Notes under the pieces: model-generated
What the model saw: only the letters and a program-made list of their open reading frames with translations
Told to the model about the DNA's origin: nothing
Database searches by the model: none
Made by a program: the position numbers and the translations under genes
Source: a gamma proteobacterium symbiont of Stewartia floridana
GTDB lineage: Bacteria > Pseudomonadota > Gammaproteobacteria > Chromatiales > Chromatiaceae
Direction of reading: 5' to 3'
Length of the DNA: 64,000 nucleotides
NCBI GenBank assembly: GCA_003676145.1
Contig: NAUB01000023.1
Span: 62,001 to 126,000 of the forward strand
In this document: in pieces, positions 37,006 through 44,987 of the stretch
Position numbering within the stretch: the stretch's first letter is position 1
Layout: the number at the start of each line of letters is the position of its first letter

Positions 37006-38085
37006 TCAAGCACCATTCCTGTCGCTCCCCGCGCCCACCCGCCATTCAATGTAGAGCAGGGGCAGATAGGCTACAACAGCCAACATGGCTCCCCAGCCCG
37101 CCTGTTCAGAGGCCAGCCAGGCTAACGGGGTCAGCCAGCCAAGGTTGATCGTCAAGCCGGCCAGCACCACCCAGCGGTGGGCTTTGGCACGGGACTTCTC
37201 AGCAGACAATCCCTCAGCCTGGAACTCAGCAAGCCGCTGACGGGCGAGGATCTGGTAGGCGTGTTTGGCATGCGGGCGATACCACTGCTCACCATTCAGC
37301 ATCCGTCTCACCAGGGTCCAGCTGGCATCGGTCACGAACAACCCGAGCAGGATCACCCAGCTCCAGAAATCGATGCCGAAGTGCTGGGCGGTGAAACAGG
37401 CAAACACACCCAGACTGAATCCCAGGAAACCGCTTGCCGCATCGCCCATGAAGATCTTTGCCGGGGGCCAGTTCCACACCAGGAAACCGGCTACCCCGCA
37501 ACAGAGCAGGATCTGCCAGAGGACGATCAGGGAAGCGGAGTGATTGAGAAACAGGATCATCGAAGCGCTGCAAAGCACACTGATCGCCTGCAGGCTGGCG
37601 ATGCCGTCGATACCATCCATGAAATTGTAGAGATTCAACAGCCACACCAGCAGCGGCACAAACAGGATCCCCAGCCACCACCCCTCGGCGCTCAACCAGG
37701 GACCGAAAGAGACCGCAGGCGTGCCGATCAAACCGACTGCCACCACCGCCGCAAGCAGGTGGACCATGAACCTGAGGCGCGCCGACAGATCCCGATGGTC
37801 ATCGATGAAGCCGATCAGCGCCACCAGGCCACCACCGATCAATAATACCCAGGCCAGTGGTTCGACTCCCTGCAATCGGGCCGGATCGAACAGGATTGCC
37901 CACAACAGCAGCCCCAGATAGACCAGCACAAACGCCAGACCACCCCCCCGGGGGGTTGCCATCAGGTGGGAGCTGCGGGCGTTGGGATTGTCCATCAACC
38001 CCTGTTGCAGGGCGTAGTGACGCAGCAGCCAGGTCAGCAGCGCCGAGAGTATCAGAGTCAGTCCGCCCAGATGGATCCACTGCAT
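37006..38085 (-). CDS. WecA/WbpL-like undecaprenyl-phosphate sugar-1-phosphate transferase
   Basis: The 359-residue integral membrane enzyme starts undecaprenyl-linked glycan assembly by transferring a sugar-1-phosphate. It shows TPRGGGLAF near 40, FIDDHRDLS near 90, NFMDGIDGIAS near 153-163, MGDAASGFLG near 214 and a His in HAKHAY near 264, all family markers. I chose ATG 38085, four bases after the epimerase stop; earlier starts add non-membrane residues. The next-door epimerase is a usual partner of WbpL-type enzymes. It is the last gene of the long operon. Confidence 0.9.
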   Translation of the reverse strand: MQWIHLGGLTLILSALLTWLLRHYALQQGLMDNPNARSSHLMATPRGGGLAFVLVYLGLLLWAILFDPARLQGVEPLAWVLLIGGGLVALIGFIDDHRDLSARLRFMVHLLAAVVAVGLIGTPAVSFGPWLSAEGWWLGILFVPLLVWLLNLYNFMDGIDGIASLQAISVLCSASMILFLNHSASLIVLWQILLCCGVAGFLVWNWPPAKIFMGDAASGFLGFSLGVFACFTAQHFGIDFWSWVILLGLFVTDASWTLVRRMLNGEQWYRPHAKHAYQILARQRLAEFQAEGLSAEKSRAKAHRWVVLAGLTINLGWLTPLAWLASEQAGWGAMLAVVAYLPLLYIEWRVGAGSDRNGA

Positions 38086-38089
38086 GATG

Positions 38090-39031
38090 CTAATCCATCC
38101 CTCCGACCATGTCCCTGAGTCCCGCGGCGACCGATCGCTTGGCTGTCCAGCCCAACAGACGCCGGTTTTTATCCAGATCCACCTGAAGATCGCCACACAA
38201 CCGGTCGATGGCGGCCGATCGACCGCTCAGCCTGCCCAGCAGACGCAACATCAGCCCCGGTACGGGGAAGAGTTTCGCCTTCACCCCCATTGCCTGAGCC
38301 AGCATTCGGATCAACTGGGGCGTGGAGAGATCTTCACCATCGGCCACCAGAAACGCTTCGCCAGCGGCGGCAGGATGCTCGATACAGAGCTGCAGAAAAT
38401 CGAGCAGATTATCGATTCCAACCAGGCTGCGCCGATTATTCACCCCGGCCAACGGCAGCGGAACACCCTTGCGAATCCAGTTCGTCAGACTCTGCAGATT
38501 GCCCTTCACGCCCGCCCCGTAGACCAACACCGGCCGGACAATCACTAGTTCCGTATCAGCATCCGCCAGGCACTCTCTGAGGGCCTGTTCAGCCTCCCAT
38601 TTGGATTGGCCATAGGCATCTTCCGGACTGGCTGGATCATCCGCCGCCAGGGGCTTTGCCAAACTGCGTTCGCCGTTGACTTTGATACTGCTCAGGTAGA
38701 CCAAGCGCCTGACCCCAGCGGCCACCGCCTGTTCCGCCAGGCGCAGACTGCCCGCCACGTTCACCTGGTGAAACAGGCTGAGGGGATCGTCGCTGCTCTC
38801 CCGCATCACATGAGCGCGGCCCGCCAGGTGGATGACGCTATCCACACCCTGCAGGGCCGGCTGCCAATCAGTCTCGGCGGAGATATCCCCGACCACCGCC
38901 TGTTCGCCTGACGGCCAGTCCAACTGCTGGTGGCGTAGCGCCGCCCTTACCGAATAACCCTGCTCGACCAGATAGGGGCAGAGATGCGTGCCGACGAAAC
39001 CATTCGCGCCGGTAACCAGGACCTTATTCAT
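38090..39031 (-). CDS. NAD-dependent sugar epimerase/dehydratase
   Basis: The 313-residue extended short-chain dehydrogenase has the TGANGFVG nucleotide loop at 7-14, SSIKVNG and the YGQSK active-site Tyr-Lys near 140. It probably makes or reduces a nucleotide-sugar for the initiating transferase beside it (WbpK-like position). The exact sugar is unknown. Overlaps the upstream glycosyltransferase by ATGA. Confidence 0.85.
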   Translation of the reverse strand: MNKVLVTGANGFVGTHLCPYLVEQGYSVRAALRHQQLDWPSGEQAVVGDISAETDWQPALQGVDSVIHLAGRAHVMRESSDDPLSLFHQVNVAGSLRLAEQAVAAGVRRLVYLSSIKVNGERSLAKPLAADDPASPEDAYGQSKWEAEQALRECLADADTELVIVRPVLVYGAGVKGNLQSLTNWIRKGVPLPLAGVNNRRSLVGIDNLLDFLQLCIEHPAAAGEAFLVADGEDLSTPQLIRMLAQAMGVKAKLFPVPGLMLRLLGRLSGRSAAIDRLCGDLQVDLDKNRRLLGWTAKRSVAAGLRDMVGGMD

Positions 39032-40158
39032 GAATCGAGTGCCTGCCGGTAGATCGACATGTGCTGCTCAATCACCTGTTCGATGGAAAACTCCGCCTCA
39101 GCCATCTGCCGACCCCGCTCCCCCATCGATTGGCGCAGCGCCTGCAGATTGATCAGTCTCTCAAGCGCATCAGCCAGAGGCTCACTCTGGCGGGCCGGGA
39201 CCAGCAGGCCGTTTTCACCATCGATCACCACTTCACGACAACCCGGCACATCGGTGGTGACAATCGCCCGGCCGCTGGCTACCGCCTCGAGCAGCACCTT
39301 CGGCAACCCCTCACGGTACGAAGGCAGACAGATGATGTTGGCACGCCGAAACACAGCGGACATATCCTGCCGGTTCCCCCACCACTCCACATCGCTCTCC
39401 CGCGCCCATTCAGCCAGTTTCTTGGCCGGCACCGATTTTGGGTTGCTCGGGTCGATACCACCGACCAGGGCAAAGCGGGCCTTCACCCCCATGGCGTGCA
39501 ACTTCTGCGCGGCCGCTACAAATTCGCCAACCCCCTTGTCCCAGAGCATGCGCGCCGGCAGGACCACCAAAGGCACCTGATCATGTTCCGGGGTCATACT
39601 GAACTGGGACAGATCAACCCCGGAGCCGCGGATCAGCTCGATCTTCTCCTGGCTCAGGCAGCCCTCGTCGAGCAGATAGTGGTAGTCGTCATTGTTCTGC
39701 ACAATCACCCACAGGCGATCCCTGGAGAAGAGCCAGCGATAGCTGTTCAATACCGCCACCCGGGCCAGGGAGCTGAACCAGCCACGGGCGAGAAACACAA
39801 AACCCAGCCCGGATATCGCGTTGACCACCGCAGAAACCCCAGCCAGCCGGGCAGCCAGGGTGCCATACAGCACCGGCTTGATGGTGACATGGTGAACCAG
39901 GGTTGGTTGCAGCGCTTTATAGAGTCTGTAGAGACCGAGTATCGTCTTGATCTCGGCCAGTGGATTCGCACCACCCCGACTCAAGGGGACGGCGTAGTGC
40001 CTGAAGCCCTCTGCTTCGATCTGCCCCACCGCATCCGAAGTGGGTGTCGCAACCGCAACCTTATACCCCTGATCCCGTGCAGCCTGGGCCAGGGGCAGCC
40101 GGTGAGAGAGAAAAAAACCGGCATCGTTGACGACAAATAGTACAAGCTGTTGCTTCAT
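39028..40158 (-). CDS. Glycosyltransferase family 1/4 (PglA-like)
   Basis: The 376-residue GT-B enzyme shows an N-domain with NDAGFFLSHRLPLAQAARDQGY and the HVTIKPVLYG block, and a C-domain with PSYREGLPKVLLEAVASGRAIVTTDVPG. These features are typical of retaining GT4 enzymes that add HexNAc to lipid-linked sugars (PglA and WbpX relatives). Start ATG 40158 is preferred; a GTG 12 codons upstream lies inside the 36-base dispersed repeat. Confidence 0.85.
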   Translation of the reverse strand: MKQQLVLFVVNDAGFFLSHRLPLAQAARDQGYKVAVATPTSDAVGQIEAEGFRHYAVPLSRGGANPLAEIKTILGLYRLYKALQPTLVHHVTIKPVLYGTLAARLAGVSAVVNAISGLGFVFLARGWFSSLARVAVLNSYRWLFSRDRLWVIVQNNDDYHYLLDEGCLSQEKIELIRGSGVDLSQFSMTPEHDQVPLVVLPARMLWDKGVGEFVAAAQKLHAMGVKARFALVGGIDPSNPKSVPAKKLAEWARESDVEWWGNRQDMSAVFRRANIICLPSYREGLPKVLLEAVASGRAIVTTDVPGCREVVIDGENGLLVPARQSEPLADALERLINLQALRQSMGERGRQMAEAEFSIEQVIEQHMSIYRQALDS

Positions 40159-40180
40159 GTATCGGAAACCACTTTCTTTA

Positions 40181-40216
40181 GGGCCTGTTAACACTAATCC
40201 AATACGCCCTGCTGGG
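40181..40216. repeat. 36-base copy of the repeat from 6330-6365
   Basis: These 36 bases are identical to the reverse complement of 6330-6365. Here only one arm is present, directly between the stop of the GT4 gene at 40217 and the next gene. Thirty-four kilobases separate the copies. Confidence 0.85.
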
Positions 40217-41284
40217 CTATCGCTCCATCGCCGACTGCCTGATTGCAGAGACCAGCCGTGCGGTCATCACGGACAATGAGTAGTGCTGCTCTACCTTGCT
40301 ACGGCCTATTCTACCCATCTCCTGCCTGAGTGGCGCACTCTCGATCAGACGCATCAGCGCCGACTCCCAGGCGGCAGCGTCCTCAGCCAGATAGCCATCC
40401 ACCCCATGCTCGACGATCTCCCGGTTGACTCCGATAGGCGAGGCAATCACCGGCAGGGCGGATGCCATATACTGGATCAGCTTATAACCACATTTTCCCT
40501 TTTCCCAAAGTTGATCCGCCAACGGCATCACCCCCACATCGAACTGCCGGATCAACTCCGCCTCCTGCGCTTCCGACCAGTCGACACACACCACCGGCAG
40601 ACCGTCAATCGGTTCGATCTGGGCACCGACCACCATCAGTCGAACCGGGTGCTTTTGTGCGACTGAAGCGAGTGGCTCACGCAACAGATCCAGATAGCCG
40701 GCAGTAGTGGGAGAACCGATCCAGCCAACCGTGAAAGGTGAATGCTCACTTACCGCTTTCGGCTGATAACGCGCCACGTCCAGTACCGTCGGCAGCTGCA
40801 TCACCCGGGGCGCACCGGCCGCTTCCGCCCGTTTCGCCAGGTAGTCATTGCCGGCAGTGACCAGGGTTGCGCTGGCCATCACCCGGTCGATCTTACTTCC
40901 CAGCAGGGTTCTCACCAGTGCGGACCCGGATTGATCGTAACGGTGGAAGATCGCATCGTCGTAGTCAACCAACAGCCGAATCCCCAAGCGCTTGAGGAGC
41001 TGCTCAACCCAGGCGGGCATCCAGGGGAAAAGCTCCTTCTCCAGCCACAGCAGGTCAAACTCCCCTGCCTTGAAGAGCTGTCTCATTCGCCCCCAATAGG
41101 CGGAGAGAAGCGCCGCGGGACGCTTGCTTCCCGAGGCGTAGAAATCCTCCAGGTAGGCCTCAGAAAAGAGTGGAGAGACGGTCACCTCGATGCCGTTCTC
41201 AGCCAACCCCGGCAGATACTGATAGGAGCGCAAACGACTGCTGGCACCAAGCCGCGGATAGCGACTGAGCAGCAGCACCTTCAC
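40217..41284 (-). CDS. Glycosyltransferase family 4
   Basis: The 355-residue GT-B enzyme has a C-domain with VGWIGSPTTAGYLDLL, VGVMPLADQLWEKGKCGYKLIQYMASALPVIASPIG and ends in helices. The N-domain starts LLLSRYPRLGASSRLR, a start common in GT4 enzymes that act on LPS-like chains. Starts with GTG overlapping the flippase stop (GTGA). Substrate unknown. Confidence 0.85.
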   Translation of the reverse strand: MKVLLLSRYPRLGASSRLRSYQYLPGLAENGIEVTVSPLFSEAYLEDFYASGSKRPAALLSAYWGRMRQLFKAGEFDLLWLEKELFPWMPAWVEQLLKRLGIRLLVDYDDAIFHRYDQSGSALVRTLLGSKIDRVMASATLVTAGNDYLAKRAEAAGAPRVMQLPTVLDVARYQPKAVSEHSPFTVGWIGSPTTAGYLDLLREPLASVAQKHPVRLMVVGAQIEPIDGLPVVCVDWSEAQEAELIRQFDVGVMPLADQLWEKGKCGYKLIQYMASALPVIASPIGVNREIVEHGVDGYLAEDAAAWESALMRLIESAPLRQEMGRIGRSKVEQHYSLSVMTARLVSAIRQSAMER

Positions 41285-42801
41285 TGTACCGGCCTCAGAT
41301 GCAGCATGCGCAGCAGCCAGTTGCGCTCATTCTGTTGCAGTACCATGCGCCAGACAAACAGACCGAACAACAGCAGCAGCAACACACTGAAGAGAAACTT
41401 GAGCAACAGGCCATCCAACTGGGCGGTGAGCAGAAACAGGGTCACGGCTCCCCCCATGGAGAGCATGAAACGGCGGATCGAAGTACGACACTCGGGAATC
41501 AGCAGCAACGCCATCACATACAGGGCGAGCGCATCGACAAAGGCGCGGATGGTCCAGACCACGGCGGCGCCTAGAATTCCATAGGCCGACAGAGCCCACC
41601 AGAGAGCCGCCAGATAGAGAGGCAACTCAAGCAAGTGCAATTTGGCAGACCAATCCGGATGGCCGGCAGACTGCACCAGATTGAACGGTACCAGGGAGAG
41701 GCCGTAGAAGAAAACCCCGACCGCCAGCCACTGCATCACCAGATAGCCGTTCTCGGCAAACTCCCCGCCTACCCACAGATTCAGCCCGTCATAGGAGAAA
41801 GCAATGATCAGGATAATCAGTGGGAACAGGGCAATCGAGATATAACTCAGGCCTTTGTTGAAGAGTCGAGCCGAATGCTCCCGGTCTTCGACCCCACCCC
41901 TCGCCAGGGTGGTCGACTGAGCGGGCAGCAGTACCGAAACCACCGCCACGGGTATCACCAGCAGTCGCGAGACAATCTCATAGGGCGTGGTATAGAAAGC
42001 CACCGCGGTAACCGTCAGCACCGCACCGATGACAAAGCGATCCATCGAGACCATCAGTGGCACCACCATGTTGCTGACCGTCATCCAGCCGCCAAAGCCG
42101 AGCAGCGGGCGGGTCTGAAGCTTATCGTAGTGATAGCCCAGCCGAACCTCGGGTACGATTCGAAACATCAGCAGCAGATGGGCAATGGTGGCCAGCAGGC
42201 GTCCGGCGACCAACACAGCGACGATCGGGTAGAGGCTGTTTGAGAAGGGCAATACCGCCACCGGGCCAAGAAAGGTCAGAATACCCATCGGAATACGGAT
42301 CGCGGTCAGCAGATCAAACCGCTGGTAGGCCGCGATCACCCCACGCAGTCCAACCGTGGTGATCACCAGAGGAATGGATGCGGACAACAGGTAGAAGGCC
42401 TTGAGGGTTTCCGCTTGCAGATGCGCAGGTACATTCAACACCGTGCCGACCAGCCAGGGCGAAATGATCAGGATGATGATGAACCCGGCAACGCCGAGAA
42501 TGCCCATCAGGGTCAGTGCGGTCCAGATCAGCGCCGGGATATCAGCCTCCCGCTCCTCTCCAAGACACTTCGCCACCAGTACCGTCAGCGCACGCCCCAG
42601 ACCAAAGTCGAAGAGGCTGAAATAGCCTACGAACATCCAGCTGATGGCCAACAGACCAAAGCGCTCTTTACCGATCTCATCGATGAGGATTGGAATGGTG
42701 ATGATAGCGACCAGAAACGGAACCGCCACACTCAGTAGATTCCAGATGACGTTTTTCGCCAATCGGCTACCGCTTGTGAGTTCTTTCTGTCTATCGTTCA
42801 T
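41281..42801 (-). CDS. Polysaccharide flippase, Wzx/MVF-like
   Basis: The 506-residue protein has 12-14 membrane helices and the early segment NVIWNLLSVAVPFLVAIITIP typical of polysaccharide-transport (Wzx/RfbX) flippases. It moves undecaprenyl-linked oligosaccharide across the inner membrane. A few bases overlap links it to the downstream GT4. No Wzy or chain-length protein is seen in the window. Confidence 0.85.
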   Translation of the reverse strand: MNDRQKELTSGSRLAKNVIWNLLSVAVPFLVAIITIPILIDEIGKERFGLLAISWMFVGYFSLFDFGLGRALTVLVAKCLGEEREADIPALIWTALTLMGILGVAGFIIILIISPWLVGTVLNVPAHLQAETLKAFYLLSASIPLVITTVGLRGVIAAYQRFDLLTAIRIPMGILTFLGPVAVLPFSNSLYPIVAVLVAGRLLATIAHLLLMFRIVPEVRLGYHYDKLQTRPLLGFGGWMTVSNMVVPLMVSMDRFVIGAVLTVTAVAFYTTPYEIVSRLLVIPVAVVSVLLPAQSTTLARGGVEDREHSARLFNKGLSYISIALFPLIILIIAFSYDGLNLWVGGEFAENGYLVMQWLAVGVFFYGLSLVPFNLVQSAGHPDWSAKLHLLELPLYLAALWWALSAYGILGAAVVWTIRAFVDALALYVMALLLIPECRTSIRRFMLSMGGAVTLFLLTAQLDGLLLKFLFSVLLLLLFGLFVWRMVLQQNERNWLLRMLHLRPVQ

Positions 42802-42873
42802 AGGGCGCTTGTTGGTTTTCCATTCACCCGGCCGATCTGATCATCAACCACAGGGCAAACCGAGCAAGTTCGC

Positions 42874-43815
42874 TCAATCCGGCTTTTTCGCCCACACCGT
42901 CATACGCCCGGTCTGACCGAAGATCGCCGCAAGCCAGGCGAACGGATAGAGCAACTGATACAAGCGCACTTTATCAGAGGGACGACCGACAACCCAGCGC
43001 GCCAGTCGGGGCCAACCACGATCCTGCAAAAGGTAGCCCAGACTGGAGAAGAAGCTGCTGAGCACCCGCTGGTGGTGTATCGACTCGACTTGCCAGCCAG
43101 CCTGCTGAAGCAGCTTAGTCATGGTCTTCGGGGTGAAATGGTAGAGGTGATTGGGTAGATGCAAAGCGTACCAGCGAGATAGAAACAGCTTGAATTCAAT
43201 AGAACCCGCATTGGGTACAGAGAGGACGAGATAAGCGCCAGGTTTTGCCCAATCATGGAGTTTTTTTACCCCTTTAAGGGGATCATGAAGATGCTCAAGC
43301 ACCATCCAACCGGTGATCAGGTCCAGCTCAGATGATTCGAGATCGATCGACTCAAGAGACCCGGTATAGACTTGATAGCCCGCTTCCCTTGCAGAGGCCG
43401 CCGCCTGGGGAGAGAATTCGATGCCCTTCACCTGCCAGCCCTGACTGGCCATCTTGTGCAGATAGTTGCCGGAGGCACAACCCACTTCAAGCATCTCGCC
43501 CGGTTGCAGCTTCGGTATCAGCTGAGCCTTGGTGTCCAGTAAAGACTTTATCCAGTGTTTAAGCCCCCCCGATCCACTGCCGGACATCACCCGGGTGTCC
43601 AGATAAGGAGAATAGTCATCAGGATAGTAGAATCCGATACTGGCCGGGGTTGGGCGGGGATTGGTTCTCAGCAGACCACAGTTACCACACCTGACCACGT
43701 CGAACTCTCCAGGCAAATCATTGATCCGATCATAACCCGTCAGCACTTTCTCATCCGCAGGCGAACATCCCAGTGGACAGGGTTTGGACTCCAGTTCAAC
43801 CGTGCTGTTGGTCAT
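42874..43815 (-). CDS. Class I SAM-dependent methyltransferase with N-terminal Cys pairs
   Basis: The 313-residue protein has an N-terminal CPLGC / CGNCG pair (probable zinc ribbon), then a class I methyltransferase fold (MLEVGCASGNYL near 104-115, DLITGWMVLEHLHDP near 168). Such proteins methylate sugars or glycan ends in surface polysaccharide clusters. ATG 43815 is preferred (GGAG eight bases before it); an earlier start overlaps the upstream gene. Confidence 0.85.
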   Translation of the reverse strand: MTNSTVELESKPCPLGCSPADEKVLTGYDRINDLPGEFDVVRCGNCGLLRTNPRPTPASIGFYYPDDYSPYLDTRVMSGSGSGGLKHWIKSLLDTKAQLIPKLQPGEMLEVGCASGNYLHKMASQGWQVKGIEFSPQAAASAREAGYQVYTGSLESIDLESSELDLITGWMVLEHLHDPLKGVKKLHDWAKPGAYLVLSVPNAGSIEFKLFLSRWYALHLPNHLYHFTPKTMTKLLQQAGWQVESIHHQRVLSSFFSSLGYLLQDRGWPRLARWVVGRPSDKVRLYQLLYPFAWLAAIFGQTGRMTVWAKKPD

Positions 43816-43829
43816 ATCACAACTCCGGC

Positions 43830-44645
43830 CTAAGCCCACCGCCAGCCATGTATGTGGTAGAAAATGAATGCGGATTTGGCAAACATCAGGATATGCTTCA
43901 GCCCCTTCTTCGAGGCATTGCCACCGCCATGCACGATGCGCACTTCAGGCACATAGGCAATGATCGATTGCTTGGCGATGCGGATCGAAAGATCGAAGTC
44001 CTCGAAGTAGACAAAGAAATCGGGGGAAAAACCTCTCACCTTGTCGAGCACACTGTGGCGCACGAACATGAAGCAGCCGCTGGCCATAACCTCCTTACTC
44101 AGCGCATGCTGGTCCATTTCACAGCGCATCTCATACTCCTGCAGACGCTCTGAGAAATAGCGCTTCACAGTACGTGGCGCGAAGCCGCGCAGGAAAAGAT
44201 CCAGTACCGCAGGGTAGCGTTTGCAGAGATATTGCTTATGACCATCCGGGTCTTCCGAGTAGGGCGACAGCAAACCCACTTCCGGGTGTTGCTCCATGTA
44301 ATCGAGGGCCTCACTGAAGGCATCCTGCACAACTTCAACATCCGGATTGATGATCAGATGGTAGTCACTCTCCTGATTGAGGATCACCAGATTATGCGCT
44401 GCCCCATAGCCGATATTGCCACCGGTACCGATCACCATCCATTGATACTTACGTGCTCCGACAACCTGTCCGACCAGCTGTTTGACCTTGCTGAGGATAC
44501 TGCCGTTATCGACCACAACCACCGTCGCTTCGAGGTCGCGTCTTTCAGCCAGGGCGTAATCGAGTGCGCTGACGATACTCTGCAGGGTATCCCTTAAGAT
44601 ATCCAGTCTACTGTCATAATAAACTATGGAGATAACCAGTTTCAT
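43830..44645 (-). CDS. Glycosyltransferase family 2, rhamnosyltransferase-like
   Basis: The 271-residue soluble GT-A enzyme has VVVDNGSI near 45, LIINPDVEVVQ (the D-x-D-like sugar-nucleotide site) near 97 and FFVYFEDFDLSIRIAKQ near 211. This pattern is typical of rhamnosyl-type GT2 enzymes. It follows DUF3144 in the operon by about 70 bases. Confidence 0.85.
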   Translation of the reverse strand: MKLVISIVYYDSRLDILRDTLQSIVSALDYALAERRDLEATVVVVDNGSILSKVKQLVGQVVGARKYQWMVIGTGGNIGYGAAHNLVILNQESDYHLIINPDVEVVQDAFSEALDYMEQHPEVGLLSPYSEDPDGHKQYLCKRYPAVLDLFLRGFAPRTVKRYFSERLQEYEMRCEMDQHALSKEVMASGCFMFVRHSVLDKVRGFSPDFFVYFEDFDLSIRIAKQSIIAYVPEVRIVHGGGNASKKGLKHILMFAKSAFIFYHIHGWRWA

Positions 44646-44718
44646 ATATGAATCGTTCAGTAGAGTTGCATCATTAACCCGACGACTGGGTAAAACCGAA
44701 ATAGCGACAAATGCAGGC

Positions 44719-44982
44719 CTAACCCTGCTCTGTCGCCTGCTTCTTTATCTTTTGTATATTCTCAACCTGATTGCTGTAAGTGTCGACCAGCTTTTTTACC
44801 CCACTGGGCTGCAGATAACCTTCGTTACCCGCATGGATATAGGTACCATAAGTTGCTGAAGCAGACATCAAGGCCGCATTGACCATTTGCACCGGCTTAC
44901 CTTCTTCTTTCATCTTGTTGGCAAGCTCGATAAAACGGCTGGCCAGTGCTGTAAACTCTTCGATATCGGCTTTTTCAGACAT
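44719..44982 (-). CDS. DUF3144-like small protein
   Basis: The 87-residue helical protein (FTALASRFIELANKMKEEG, then VNAALMSASATYGTYI) looks like the DUF3144 family, whose role is unknown. I favour ATG 44982, which has GAGG at about ten bases; a TTG at 44991 would overlap the fusion gene. It lies in the middle of the glycan operon, an odd place for it. Confidence 0.6.
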   Translation of the reverse strand: MSEKADIEEFTALASRFIELANKMKEEGKPVQMVNAALMSASATYGTYIHAGNEGYLQPSGVKKLVDTYSNQVENIQKIKKQATEQG

Positions 44983-44987
44983 CTCGT

